Source: Planctomycetaceae bacterium
Lineage (GTDB): Bacteria; Planctomycetota; Planctomycetia; Pirellulales; Pirellulaceae
NCBI GenBank assembly: GCA_020638975.1
Contig: JACKHN010000019.1
Location: forward strand, 60,381-124,380
Length of the DNA stretch: 64,000 nucleotides
Direction: 5' to 3'
Below the pieces are notes generated by a model. It saw only the letters and a program-made list of their open reading frames with translations. It did no database searches and was not told the DNA's origin. The first letter of the stretch is position 1. Each line of letters starts with the position of its first letter. Position numbers and translations under genes: made by a program. Below are positions 45,716-54,496 of the stretch, one piece after another.

Positions 45716-46105
45716 GTGAAGAACGCCAGTTTAAACGAGGGGCATAACGATGTTCCGTCCAACCAAAACAGCTTACCAACGGGCGCGGAACGCAGGGAAT
45801 CGCCTCGCATCGAGTGCGAGAAGTGGGTGCGGATTTCGTATGACGATCCCATTACCGGTCGCAATTCGTTACCGGTCCTCTGCAAGGACGTCTCCGAATC
45901 CGGCTGCCGATTGGCGGTCGCAAAAGAGATCCCTGTCGGTCCGATGACGTTGTACCTTGACAAAGAGCAGGGGGCATTCGAGGCACAAGCCGTCTATTGC
46001 CATCCGCAGGAAGGCGGAGGGTTCGTCGTCGGTTGCCGCGTCATGCATCCGATCTCGCGCGTGCCCAGCCGACACATTGGTCGGGTTCGCCAGGCCACTT
46101 GCTGA
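45716..46105 (+). CDS. PilZ domain protein 1
   Basis: A 129-residue protein. GTG 45716 is preferred because AAAGG precedes it by 7 nt; GTG 45707 is also in frame. The cyclic-di-GMP-binding signature is complete: RxxxR in RRESPRIE and DxSxxG in CKDVSESGC, about 30 residues apart, followed by beta strands (GFVVGCRVMHPIS) closing the barrel. It is cytoplasmic. It may respond to cyclic-di-GMP to tune surface polymers or motility, which is family knowledge. It is followed at 150 nt by a second PilZ gene, with an inverted pair of repeats between, so co-transcription is uncertain. Confidence 0.85.
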   Translation: MKNASLNEGHNDVPSNQNSLPTGAERRESPRIECEKWVRISYDDPITGRNSLPVLCKDVSESGCRLAVAKEIPVGPMTLYLDKEQGAFEAQAVYCHPQEGGGFVVGCRVMHPISRVPSRHIGRVRQATC

Positions 46106-46121
46106 AGACACTTAATTGTAT

Positions 46122-46209
46122 GCCGGACCAAGGCTTTGCGCAGTTCCGGCACGCACGATGTTTAAAGATGACCGATCATGCCGGAACTGCGCCAAGCCTT
46201 GGTTCGGCC
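46122..46209. repeat. Inverted pair of family C repeats
   Basis: A left arm at 46122-46151 (GCCGGACCAAGGCTTTGCGC start) and a nearly complementary right arm at 46179-46209 (TGCCGGAACTGCGCCAAGCC start) surround a 27-nt spacer. Together they could fold as a long hairpin between the two PilZ genes, like a bacterial interspersed mosaic element. Confidence 0.85.
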
Positions 46210-46254
46210 TAACTTACTGATCAAGTTCGCCACGACAAAAATCGAGACAAAACC

Positions 46255-46641
46255 GTGAACGAGTCCCCACCAAGTATCGAGTCCCGCAGCACTTTACGGG
46301 TTCCATTCGACGTGAGCGTTCGCGTCAACGGCAGCTCGCAATATCTCGACGTGAGAACAAGAGATCTCTCGCCGACGGGCCTTTCCTTCATCTCGCCGAT
46401 CACGATGGAGGGTCGGATTAAGTTGCTGATGGGAAACGCGTATAACTGCCAGTCTTTGGAGGCAGAAGTCGCGTACTGCCGCCGCTATGATGTATCCGGT
46501 ATTGGCCAGTATCTAGTCGGCTGCCAGTTCGTCGACCGCAGTTCGGAACCCCGTGACGCGCGGGTGATGGAGCGAGATGCGGAAGATGCCATGTCTCAGC
46601 TGGAAAGTATCGTTAGCTGCACGTTCGCGTTTCGAGGCTGA
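46255..46641 (+). CDS. PilZ domain protein 2
   Basis: A 128-residue protein starting at GTG 46255; no ATG start is available in this frame and the ribosome site is weak. It carries RxxxR in SRSTLRVPFD and DxSxxG in TRDLSPTGLSF, so both cyclic-di-GMP-binding motifs are intact, then the barrel strand YLVGCQFVD. The C terminus, VMERDAEDAMSQLESIV, is helical. It is a paralogue of the neighbour at 45716. Cytoplasmic; likely a cyclic-di-GMP receptor with unknown target. Confidence 0.83.
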   Translation: MNESPPSIESRSTLRVPFDVSVRVNGSSQYLDVRTRDLSPTGLSFISPITMEGRIKLLMGNAYNCQSLEAEVAYCRRYDVSGIGQYLVGCQFVDRSSEPRDARVMERDAEDAMSQLESIVSCTFAFRG

Positions 46642-46753
46642 AGTGCAGGCTAGACGGCCTGATGTCCCTAGAACGGCGACACAAGAATCTTCGGCCCGGT
46701 ATGACCTTGCAATCACCCGCTGGGCCGATTGAGGCGCGAATGCGTCTCCTCCC

Positions 46754-46790
46754 AAGCCCTCGCGCCGCAGATGCCGCGACGCGGGGGCTT
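46754..46790 (+). terminator. GC-rich hairpin, possible terminator
   Basis: An 11-bp stem with one G-T pair (AAGCCCTCGCG/CGCGGGGGCTT) followed by CTTTG. The T tract is short, so termination would be partial. Confidence 0.4.
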
Positions 46791-46921
46791 CTTTGTCGAT
46801 CTGACATCGACGAAACGAACCATGAATCGCTTCTTGAGCCTCAGCAATCTTGCAACTTGTCTCGGCTGAGGCCCGATTTGCGATGGCCAACCTTGCAAAA
46901 TCTGCCGTTGTGAATTTTCGT

Positions 46922-46963
46922 GAACGGCTCGGTTGTAAATCCGAGTCGTTCGTGTTTTTCTTT
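46922..46963 (+). terminator. Intrinsic terminator
   Basis: GAACGGCTCGG and CCGAGTCGTTC form an 11-bp stem with one G-T pair and an 8-nt loop, followed by GTGTTTTTCTTTC. It ends plus-strand transcription just before the stop codon of the convergent kinase gene. Confidence 0.7.
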
Positions 46964-46966
46964 CTG

Positions 46967-49900
46967 TTATTCGTGAGTGACCTGCCATAACCGCACCAGC
47001 CCGTCGTGCGATGCGGTTGCAATCAAGCGATCATCGGAAGAGAACTGGATGTCGCGGATCGTGTCTTCATTCGCGCGAGCAACCGATCGCAATCGAAAGT
47101 TTTTACTGCTCCACAGCTTCAGTTCACCGCTACGGCACGCCGAAGCAATGTAGTCGCCATGGTGAGAAAACGTGACCGCATTAATAGGAGTGGAATGTGC
47201 CGGCCAGCTTGCCGTCTGTTCGCCCTGTTGCCATCGAAGGACACAGATCTTTCCTGATATGGTCCCGGCAACGAGGAATTGTTGATCTGGAGAAATAGCC
47301 AGCGAAGCGATTGCGTGGTGCGGAACAAGGCACGACTGGAGCAGTTCCCCCGTCGTGCCATGATGAATACTGAAGTGTTCGGTCTGGTTTCCAACGAATA
47401 ACTCTCCGGTGGCCAATGTGCAGAGAGCCAGTTCGGTACTTTGTACCTTGGATGTTTCAAGCTGTATCATGTCAGCTTTCGTTTGTGCTGGTACGATATA
47501 CACCGCTCCCTCTGCTGTGCCAATCGCGACACGATCGTTATTTCGTAATGTGGCAAGTGTCGTAGGACGCCCAGGGATCGCGATCTCAAAGCGTTCCGTC
47601 ATCGTCGGCCATTCGAATCCTTTGAACGTCCCGTCTTCGCTAGTTGAAACGAGTAACGGTTGATCTGGCAGGAACCTAACCGAACGAATGAAACTGTCAT
47701 GGACGAAATGCGTCGAATCCAACTCGCCTGACACCACATCAAAGATCCGGATCGAACGGTCATCGCCACCGGCGGCAAGTTTCGCGCCGTCTGGCGAGAA
47801 TGCCACCGAAGTAACCCGCGATTCATGACCGGACAACGTCGCCACCAGTTCTAAGTTAGTTTTTTCGGTATCCAACGTGGACTCCCGCGCAATCGGACTA
47901 AGGTCGATCCTGATCCGATAAACCTTGCCCAGCGAGGAAGCTGCTGCCAACTCCTTGCCATCGCGCGAAAACGCGATGCTCAGCAGAACTTCATCATCAG
48001 CGGTTGCCAGGTTGTAGTCGGTGAAGAATTCAAACAGATCGCAATTCCACACCGAGACAACACCCGATCGGTCGCCGTACGCCAGCACGCAGGCATTCCA
48101 GGCAAAATCTGCGACATCAACCTCGGCATCAGAGAACGGTCGAGCTATCAACTCATTCGTCAGATCATGCACTACCAACATGCCGACATCCGAAATACGC
48201 GCGATGACACTTCCATCATGAGACAGGGAGGCTGCTTTCAGGGCGCCGACGTTGTCCTCGCGAACCAGCGTTTGAGTGTCGAAGTCCCACAATGCAAGCC
48301 TCTCCTCGCCACCGATGGCGACAATTCTCCCGTCGCCGCTTAACTCCAGTTGTCGAATCGGTGAAACGGAAGCGTCGACGAGTTTGTTGATTCTTTTGGA
48401 GACGTCGAAGAACAGCACTTTGTTCGCGTCGACCTTCGCCGCGTATCTACTATTCGAAGTGTTGGCAATGAGGGATTCCCAATGCTTCGTAACGGCTGTG
48501 CTCGGTCGCTGCGCGGTGGAGCTTCCTGTCGGTTCCGTGCTCGCTCCTGCTTCCTTCAGCAACTGAGTATTCAGTTCTCGCTGTTCGACCGTCGTGAGAT
48601 CAAGCAGTCGGTGCCCCGCGACGTCATATGCCAAATGGCTTGTTGTCGGCGGTTCCTGTCCAGGCAATGCGCCGTCATACAATTGCTTGCCCGTTTTCGT
48701 ATCCCAGATTCTCGCAGTGTCCGAATAGACAGTTAGTAGCCGAGACAGATCAGGCGAAAACTGTACTGATACAAGTCCTGCCAATTCTTCTGGCGTCATC
48801 GGCAATGTCACAACGCTGATTGGCGAGCGGATGTCCTCTCCATGTTCCGGCCATGGTTCAACTTCGACCGGTACCGCTGCCTTGAATTTCGCAGGCAACA
48901 TCGCCGCTGCGGCGAATGCAAGGAGAAGCACCAAGCCACTGAATGCGACTACCGATCGTCGTCGGTGCCGCCGTTTGCGATCCGCCTGGATGCGATCGCC
49001 GACTTGCCGGCTGAGTTTTGCGAGGCCAGCGAGTGCGGGCTCGTCGGACAGCGAAGCCGTCGGCAATTCTTCTGCCAGGATGATGGATTCGAGGCCATCG
49101 GCGACTTCGCGCGCATGCTTACATCGGTTATCGACCGCAGGCGCAATCATCCTGCTGACAAGAGCGTCCAACGACGTGGGTACATCCTTTCGTTGCTTGC
49201 GAAGCGACGGGCCTTTAGCAACGCCATCCGCCTCGTGGACCCAAGGTTCGACATAAGGAACGTCACCTGTCAAAAGATAGAACAACGTGCAGCCCAACGA
49301 GAAAATGTCGGCGCGGTGATCAACGTCGGTAGAGCCTTGCGCCTGTTCAGGCGCGACGTATTTGGCCGTTCCAAGTCGGTGCCCAGTTCGGGTCAGCCGC
49401 GACATTGAAGCGTTATCCACTGGCGACAGGTCGGTATCGAGGAATTCGTCGTACTCGATTGCTGACGCCTCGGATGTCTGGAGAAATGCCAAGCCAAGAT
49501 CGACGACCTTGACGATCCCATCCGTCGAAAGGATCAGGTTGGATGGCTTAATGTCGCGATGCACCATACCTACCGCGTGGATCGAGTCGATTCCCAAGGC
49601 AGCCTGCCGAACGATTTCACAGGCATCGATCACGCTCAGCGGGCCGATCGACTTGACGAGCCGCGACAGGTCGATTCCCTCGACGTGTTCCATGACTAAG
49701 AAGTGGCGACCATCGATCTCTCGGGCATCCATCGCACGCACGACATGAGCGTGATCGACACGGGCCGCAGCTTCCATCTCCAATCGAAAGCGTGGCAGCG
49801 CTCCTTTGGACACAGCCGGTCCTTGTGGCAGGACCTTGATGGCGACAAATTTCTTAAGGTGCGAATGGAGCGCTTGGTAGACCGTACCCATTCCGCCAGC

Positions 49901-50152
49901 TCCAATTCGGCGAATTAGTTGGTAGTCACCAAGCTGGTTCCCCGATAAGTCGACTGGCTCGCAATCATATCCGTCGAGCTTGATCCGCAAGTGAGCAATG
50001 ACCGAATCGGAATCAGCATCTAGCTCATCGGCCATGCGACTACACTCACGGCACTCGTCCAGGTGTGACGACAGGTCGGTGTCGCTAGAGGGTTGTCCCT
50101 GCAAAAACTCGCGAAGCTGTTCTCGGGACGGGCAGGGGGAGGTTGTCATCAT
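46967..50152 (-). CDS. Membrane Ser/Thr kinase with N-terminal zinc-finger-like motif and WD40 repeats
   Basis: A 1,061-residue protein from ATG 50152, which overlaps the sigma factor stop (ATGA); the frame is open further upstream but inside the sigma gene. Residues 5-38 (CPSREQLREFLQG, then SSHLDECREC) have the HxxxCxxC pattern of zinc-binding anti-sigma domains. The kinase domain spans about 70-340: IGAGGMGTVYQ, HRDIKPSNLILS near 195, VDLGLAF (Leu for Phe in DFG), GTAKYVAPEQAQG. A transmembrane helix (VVAFSGLVLLLAFAAAAM) lies near 388-405. WD40 repeats (FSPDGAKLAAGGDD and similar) fill the remaining 650 residues. It probably phosphorylates or sequesters the partner sigma factor; this is inference from the fused motif and coupling. 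Confidence 0.92.
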   Translation of the reverse strand: MMTTSPCPSREQLREFLQGQPSSDTDLSSHLDECRECSRMADELDADSDSVIAHLRIKLDGYDCEPVDLSGNQLGDYQLIRRIGAGGMGTVYQALHSHLKKFVAIKVLPQGPAVSKGALPRFRLEMEAAARVDHAHVVRAMDAREIDGRHFLVMEHVEGIDLSRLVKSIGPLSVIDACEIVRQAALGIDSIHAVGMVHRDIKPSNLILSTDGIVKVVDLGLAFLQTSEASAIEYDEFLDTDLSPVDNASMSRLTRTGHRLGTAKYVAPEQAQGSTDVDHRADIFSLGCTLFYLLTGDVPYVEPWVHEADGVAKGPSLRKQRKDVPTSLDALVSRMIAPAVDNRCKHAREVADGLESIILAEELPTASLSDEPALAGLAKLSRQVGDRIQADRKRRHRRRSVVAFSGLVLLLAFAAAAMLPAKFKAAVPVEVEPWPEHGEDIRSPISVVTLPMTPEELAGLVSVQFSPDLSRLLTVYSDTARIWDTKTGKQLYDGALPGQEPPTTSHLAYDVAGHRLLDLTTVEQRELNTQLLKEAGASTEPTGSSTAQRPSTAVTKHWESLIANTSNSRYAAKVDANKVLFFDVSKRINKLVDASVSPIRQLELSGDGRIVAIGGEERLALWDFDTQTLVREDNVGALKAASLSHDGSVIARISDVGMLVVHDLTNELIARPFSDAEVDVADFAWNACVLAYGDRSGVVSVWNCDLFEFFTDYNLATADDEVLLSIAFSRDGKELAAASSLGKVYRIRIDLSPIARESTLDTEKTNLELVATLSGHESRVTSVAFSPDGAKLAAGGDDRSIRIFDVVSGELDSTHFVHDSFIRSVRFLPDQPLLVSTSEDGTFKGFEWPTMTERFEIAIPGRPTTLATLRNNDRVAIGTAEGAVYIVPAQTKADMIQLETSKVQSTELALCTLATGELFVGNQTEHFSIHHGTTGELLQSCLVPHHAIASLAISPDQQFLVAGTISGKICVLRWQQGEQTASWPAHSTPINAVTFSHHGDYIASACRSGELKLWSSKNFRLRSVARANEDTIRDIQFSSDDRLIATASHDGLVRLWQVTHE

Positions 50153-50739
50153 TTCAGCTCCGCAAGTTCTTGTCGAAGTCGCCGCAACACCCGGCTCTTG
50201 GCTTGCCGAACTGCTCCTTCCGTTAGCCCAAGCTCCGCTGCGATGGAAGCCGTCGACTCGCAATTCACCGTCGAACGCCAGAAAGCCTGCCAAGTCGCCT
50301 CGGTAAAATCGGTTTGAATGAGAGACAACACCCTTTGTGTTACAAAGGCATCGTCTTGGCTGGCCGACAGGTCGTCGTCGCTTGTTTCTGGTTCCGCGAT
50401 TTCCTGTAGCAGATTGTGAGCGGCTGTACCGCCCTGTGCGACGGCCTTGTTGCGACGGGCCCGAAGACAGTCTCGCACGCAGTTCAACGTTACGACTCGC
50501 ATCCAAGTCCGAAATCTGGCCTGCTCTCGGTCGTACTCATAACTTTCCAAGTATCGAGCCAATCGGACAAAGACCTCCTGCGTCACATCCGCGACATCCG
50601 CCTCGGGCAAGCCGGCTTGCAGGACCCATCGTCGTACGAGCGGGCTATAGACGTGGTACAACTTGTCCCAGGCCGCCGGAATTTTGGCTTGGGCATCCTG
50701 TATCAGTTGTGCGGACGTTGATTCTTTGGACGCGGGCAT
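50149..50739 (-). CDS. ECF-type RNA polymerase sigma factor
   Basis: A 196-residue sigma factor. Region 2 (about 20-95): WDKLYHVYSPLVRRWVLQAG, DVADVTQEVFVRLARYLESY and FRTWMRVVTLNCVRDCLRAR. Region 4 (about 140-190): TWQAFWRSTVNCESTASIAA and ELGLTEGAVRQAKSRVLRRL, a clear helix-turn-helix. It differs from the sigma factor at 8929, so this is a second independent type. The kinase starts within its stop codon. No separate anti-sigma gene is present; the zinc motif at the kinase N terminus could fill that role. Confidence 0.94.
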   Translation of the reverse strand: MPASKESTSAQLIQDAQAKIPAAWDKLYHVYSPLVRRWVLQAGLPEADVADVTQEVFVRLARYLESYEYDREQARFRTWMRVVTLNCVRDCLRARRNKAVAQGGTAAHNLLQEIAEPETSDDDLSASQDDAFVTQRVLSLIQTDFTEATWQAFWRSTVNCESTASIAAELGLTEGAVRQAKSRVLRRLRQELAELK

Positions 50740-51077
50740 ACGGCTTCTCCGATTTCGCTAACCGTACACGAAAAAAAATCGTGTGACGCGCTCACCGTTT
50801 ATTCCAGTAGGTGAACCGTGGATCCCACGGGGATACCGCGCGAGTCGTCACCGCCCGCTAAAGCCAGGTGGCGACTCGTGTTGTTTCTACGTGCCGCCCC
50901 AACTCCGACGGTTCGACCTAATCGTATCGGAGTACGATAGGTAGGGTATTCTAGCGAATCTTGGCGCGTTGAGAATCACCGTAGGACGGGCTCGGCTCCA
51001 GAGTAGCCCCGGCTGTTGTTGGTTCAATCGGATCGCGACGATAGAATCTCGCGTCCATTGTCACCAAGAGGCCGCTG
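50740..51077. other. Divergent intergenic region with inverted repeat
   Basis: Separates the sigma factor (minus) and the MMPL exporter (plus). It contains a CCGTGG/CCACGG hairpin and a 12-bp inverted repeat with one mismatch (CGAGTCGTCACC/GGTGGCGACTCG, 50841-50878), which could be an operator or RNA hairpin. No gene is seen, and no secure promoter hexamers. Confidence 0.5.
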
Positions 51078-53681
51078 ATGCCCACGGACGAGATCATACG
51101 AAAACATGCTTCGCTGCTAGCGAGACCGCTGGGGGCGCTGACGCGCGTTGTGACCAAAGCTCCGGTCGTCGTGCTGGTTCTGGGCATGGCTGCGGCGTGC
51201 CTGTGCGTGGGGCTGGCCGTTGCCTTACTGGATTTTCGGACTAGCCGACTGGATTTGTTGAACCCCCAGAGCGCGTTCAACCGACGTTGGTTGGCCTATC
51301 TGGAAGAGTTCGGCGACGCGGACGATATCGTCGTTGTAATCGATGGCGATTCACAACCTCAGGTTGTGGAAGCGATGGACGATCTGACGGAAGTATTGCA
51401 GCAGCAACCCGCCTTTCGTTCGATCATGCAGAAAGTTGACTTGTCGGCGCTGCGACCCAAGGGACTGCATTACCTTTCCTTGGACGAACTACAGCAGGCG
51501 GAGCGGTTTCTCGCAGAGTTTCAACCCGTTCTCGATGGCGACTGGAATCGATTGAGTGTCGCCACCGCAATCTCGTCAGCCACCGATTCATCTTCAGGCC
51601 AGGCGACATTGAATGAGATAAAGACACGTTTGGCTGCTGTATTGAAGGGTGAGACCAACGAAGTCGAGAAGCCGCGAGTGGCAAGTGGACTCGCACAACT
51701 GGAAGAGCGACTCGCATCGCGATATCTCTTATTGAATGAAGGTGGGACGGGAGTTGTCCTCTTGCGACTCGCGAAATCGGGATCACTGACTCGTTTGGAA
51801 GTCGCCATTCCCGAGTTGCGAGGGCTGATCGCCGCAGTTAGCGCACGGCATCTGCAGGTCACAATGGGACTGACCGGCATGCCGGTTCTTGAATTTGACG
51901 AGATGAATTCCAGCCAGCGAGACACGACTCGAGCCAGCGTGCTGAGTCTGCTTGGTGTGTCTTGCGTCTTCATTGCAGGATTCGGCGGTTTGCGGCGTCC
52001 GTTGCTGGCGGTGGCAGCGTTGCTGATCGGAATCGCTTGGTCGATGGGATACATCACGCTCGTCGTCGGACACTTGAACATCTTAAGTGTCGCCTTTGGT
52101 GTAATCCTGATTGGGTTGGGAATCGACTTCGGAATTCACTACTTGGCTCGATACCTAGAAGATCGCGAACGCATGCTGGAAACGGATGCGGCCTTGATCG
52201 AAACGGCAAAGAGCGTCGGACCCGGGATTGTGACCGGGGGGCTAACGACGGCGCTGGCGTTCTTCATGGCTGGCCTCACCGATTTCACAGGTATCGCGGA
52301 ACTTGGAATCGTGGCGGGGGGCGGCATCGTGTTGTGTGTCGTGGCGGCTCTAACCATGCTGCCCGCGTTGCTTCACCTGACGGATCGACAACCTGTCGTG
52401 GCGCACTACGCTCCCGCTCTACCCTTTGGCGCGATGTGTAGGTCGGCGGCGCGTTGGCCGCAGCTTGTACTTGGCGTTCTGGTGATTGCAACGTTTGCTC
52501 TCGGCATGGGAATCACTCGGCTTCGCTACGACCACAACTTGCTCAACCTGCAGCCCAAGAATCAGCAAAGCGTCGATCTTGAACGGCGACTCGCTTCGAC
52601 TTCGGAGCGGAGCGTCTGGTATGCGGTCTCGATGTGTAAGAGTCGAGACGAATTGCTGGCAAGGAAGGCGAAGTTTGACGCGATGGCCAGCGTGGTCGCG
52701 ACGGAAGAGATCGCGTCGCTCGTGCCCGCAATGAATCCCGAACAGCAGGCGATCATCGCGAGAATCGCCACTCGATTGTCGTCACTTCCGGATCAGCCGC
52801 CGCTGATTTCGGTGATCGATCAGCAACAATTACTCCAAGGCTTGGCCAGGGCAGGGAAGGGCGACTCGTTGCCGCTGGCCCCGGAACTGCGGCAGATGTT
52901 CGACGAGTTGCAACGAATGCCAGCCTCCGAGTACTTTGAACGGATCTCGCGATGGCAGCAGACCAATGCTAGTCAGTTGCTGGAATCCTTTCGGCAGTTG
53001 CGTTCGATGGCTAGCCAAGTGCCTCCGCAGATCGGAGACTTGCCCGAGTCACTGGTCCAACGCTATATCGGCAGCACTGGTCAACACTTGCTGAAAATCT
53101 ATGGCGATAGCGACATCTGGAACATGGAGTCGCTACGCGAGTTCGTACGCGATGTCGAATCGGTCGATCCGCGGGTCACCGGTCACCCGATTCAGACCTT
53201 TTACGCGTCGAGCCAAATGCAGCGGAGCTATGTTCACGCGGCGATCTACTCGTTGCTTGCGGTGGCGATTGTGTTGGTGCTCGACTTTCGCACGATCAAG
53301 CACTCGCTGCTGGCGATGTTGCCGATGGGTTTGGGGTTACTGCAACTGCTTGGTTTGTTGGGTTGGCTGGGCATTCCGTTGAACCCGGCGAATATGATCG
53401 TCTTGCCTTTAATCTTAGGAATCGGGATCGACGATGGCGTTCACGTCGTTCACGATGCTCTCCGCCAGGGCCTGAGCTATCAAATCTCGAATGCCACGGC
53501 CTCGGCGGTCTTTCTGACATCGGCGACGACGATGATTGGCTTCGGTAGCATGATGATCGCGTCGCATCAAGGATTGCGGAGCCTGGGCCAAGTGCTGACG
53601 TTGGGCGTATTTTGCTGTCTGGTCTCGTCCGTGCTCGTTTTGCCGGTTTTGCTTGGAAATCGCCGCCTTTCCAGCGACTGA
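51078..53681 (+). CDS. MMPL/RND-superfamily transporter, HpnN-like
   Basis: An 867-residue membrane protein with AAGAGG before the ATG. It shows two RND-like halves: a first helix (VVVLVLGMAAACLCVGLAVA), a large extracytoplasmic domain (about 60-270), a helix cluster (about 280-430) including LIGLGIDFGIHYLARYLEDR, then a second domain and cluster containing LILGIGIDDGVHVVHDALRQ. The paired GxGxDxGxH motifs are the proton-relay-type signature of MMPL proteins. Length and layout resemble HpnN hopanoid exporters, but no hopanoid genes are nearby, so cargo is uncertain. Cytoplasmic membrane; lipid transport to the outer membrane is the likeliest role. Confidence 0.9.
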   Translation: MPTDEIIRKHASLLARPLGALTRVVTKAPVVVLVLGMAAACLCVGLAVALLDFRTSRLDLLNPQSAFNRRWLAYLEEFGDADDIVVVIDGDSQPQVVEAMDDLTEVLQQQPAFRSIMQKVDLSALRPKGLHYLSLDELQQAERFLAEFQPVLDGDWNRLSVATAISSATDSSSGQATLNEIKTRLAAVLKGETNEVEKPRVASGLAQLEERLASRYLLLNEGGTGVVLLRLAKSGSLTRLEVAIPELRGLIAAVSARHLQVTMGLTGMPVLEFDEMNSSQRDTTRASVLSLLGVSCVFIAGFGGLRRPLLAVAALLIGIAWSMGYITLVVGHLNILSVAFGVILIGLGIDFGIHYLARYLEDRERMLETDAALIETAKSVGPGIVTGGLTTALAFFMAGLTDFTGIAELGIVAGGGIVLCVVAALTMLPALLHLTDRQPVVAHYAPALPFGAMCRSAARWPQLVLGVLVIATFALGMGITRLRYDHNLLNLQPKNQQSVDLERRLASTSERSVWYAVSMCKSRDELLARKAKFDAMASVVATEEIASLVPAMNPEQQAIIARIATRLSSLPDQPPLISVIDQQQLLQGLARAGKGDSLPLAPELRQMFDELQRMPASEYFERISRWQQTNASQLLESFRQLRSMASQVPPQIGDLPESLVQRYIGSTGQHLLKIYGDSDIWNMESLREFVRDVESVDPRVTGHPIQTFYASSQMQRSYVHAAIYSLLAVAIVLVLDFRTIKHSLLAMLPMGLGLLQLLGLLGWLGIPLNPANMIVLPLILGIGIDDGVHVVHDALRQGLSYQISNATASAVFLTSATTMIGFGSMMIASHQGLRSLGQVLTLGVFCCLVSSVLVLPVLLGNRRLSSD

Positions 53682-53745
53682 GATAGTTGTTACTCTTAAG
53701 GTTCTGTAAACCCGAAAAATTACCCCAATCGATGGGAGCAACTCC

Positions 53746-53844
53746 ATGGCTAAGCCACATCGCAAGCTGAAAAAAGCTAATCACGGCGCTCGACCCGCCA
53801 ACAGCAAAGCCCGCAAGGCACGCCGCCAAAAGATCAAGACCTAA
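53746..53844 (+). CDS. 32-residue highly basic protein
   Basis: ATG 53746 with GGGAG 7 nt upstream encodes MAKPHRKLKKANHGARPANS followed by KARKARRQKIKT. Of 32 residues 14 are Lys or Arg and none acidic, suggesting RNA or ribosome association. Its ribosome site is better than those of many long genes in the window, and the composition is not that of a chance frame. I do not recognise it as a named ribosomal protein. It lies between the MMPL exporter and the FabZ-like gene, all on the plus strand. Function unknown. Confidence 0.75.
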   Translation: MAKPHRKLKKANHGARPANSKARKARRQKIKT

Positions 53845-53960
53845 GCGTTTGAGAGCACAGAGTCTCCGTTTAACGCGAGCCAGCGGCGAGCTATTGACTA
53901 TGTTCGTTGTCGGCTCGCGTTAAGTGTTCAATCACGCGAGCAAGACGAAGGGATCTAGCA

Positions 53961-54485
53961 TTGGCAAGCAAAGAGCTGATCGTCGAGTTGTCAAAACTTG
54001 ACTTCGAGAATCCGATTGCGGACATCGAAGCGATTCGTGCGCTCAATCCTCAGCGGTACGAGATGGAGCAGTTGACGGCCGTTGTTTACGAAGACAACGA
54101 GAAGCATATTTGCGTTGGCTACAAAGACATCACGGATCAAGAGTTCTGGGTGCGGGGGCACATGCCGAACATGCCGTTGATGCCCGGTGTCGTCATGCTG
54201 GAAGCGGCCGCACAACTATGTAGCTACTATGTCCAGAAGCACGATATGCTGGGTTCGCCCATGGTCGGCTTTGGCGGGTTGGAAGACGTCCGTTTCCGCG
54301 ACCCAGTGCTCGTTGGCAGTCGTCTGATCTTGATGTGCGAGTTGTCCAAGATTCGCCGTGGTCGAATGCTGGTCAGCCGTTTTCAGGGTGTCGTCGGCGA
54401 GTCGATCGCTGTTGAGGGTGTCATCAAGGGTATTCCGATTCCTGTCGAAGCGTTGAAGCAGATGCAAGAGAATGCGGCGAAGTAG
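53961..54485 (+). CDS. FabZ-like 3-hydroxyacyl-ACP dehydratase
   Basis: A 174-residue hotdog-fold protein. TTG 53961, with GAAGGG 8 nt upstream, gives LASKELIVELSKLD and is preferred over the upstream GTG/ATG-less extension to 53907. The active site is complete: GHMPNMPLMPGVVMLEAAAQ carries the catalytic His and, 14 residues later, Glu, as in FabZ (GHFPxxPxMPGVLxxEAxAQ). MVGFGGLEDVRFRDPVLVGS matches the substrate tunnel strand. It dehydrates beta-hydroxyacyl-ACP in fatty acid or lipid A precursor synthesis. It may be a paralogue rather than the housekeeping FabZ, as it is slightly longer at the N terminus. Cytoplasmic. Confidence 0.88.
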   Translation: MASKELIVELSKLDFENPIADIEAIRALNPQRYEMEQLTAVVYEDNEKHICVGYKDITDQEFWVRGHMPNMPLMPGVVMLEAAAQLCSYYVQKHDMLGSPMVGFGGLEDVRFRDPVLVGSRLILMCELSKIRRGRMLVSRFQGVVGESIAVEGVIKGIPIPVEALKQMQENAAK

Positions 54486-54496
54486 GGCTCTCAGCG

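Larger units (their letters stand above)
46642..46966 (+). ncRNA. Hairpin-rich stretch, possible structured RNA
   Basis: No protein gene is supported. The plus strand contains successive stems: AAGCCCTCGCG with CGCGGGGGCTT (46754-46790), GTCGAT with ATCGAC (about 46795-46811), GCCTCAGC with GCTGAGGC (about 46838-46872) and a final terminator at 46922-46963. Such density ending in an intrinsic terminator suits a small RNA or long 3' UTR of the PilZ transcript. No known RNA family is recognised. Confidence 0.3.

Noticed and set aside
50153..50506. N-terminal extension of the kinase-WD40 protein up to 50506
   Set aside because: It lies wholly within the sigma factor gene on the same strand in another frame; ATG 50152 overlaps the sigma stop in the usual coupled way.
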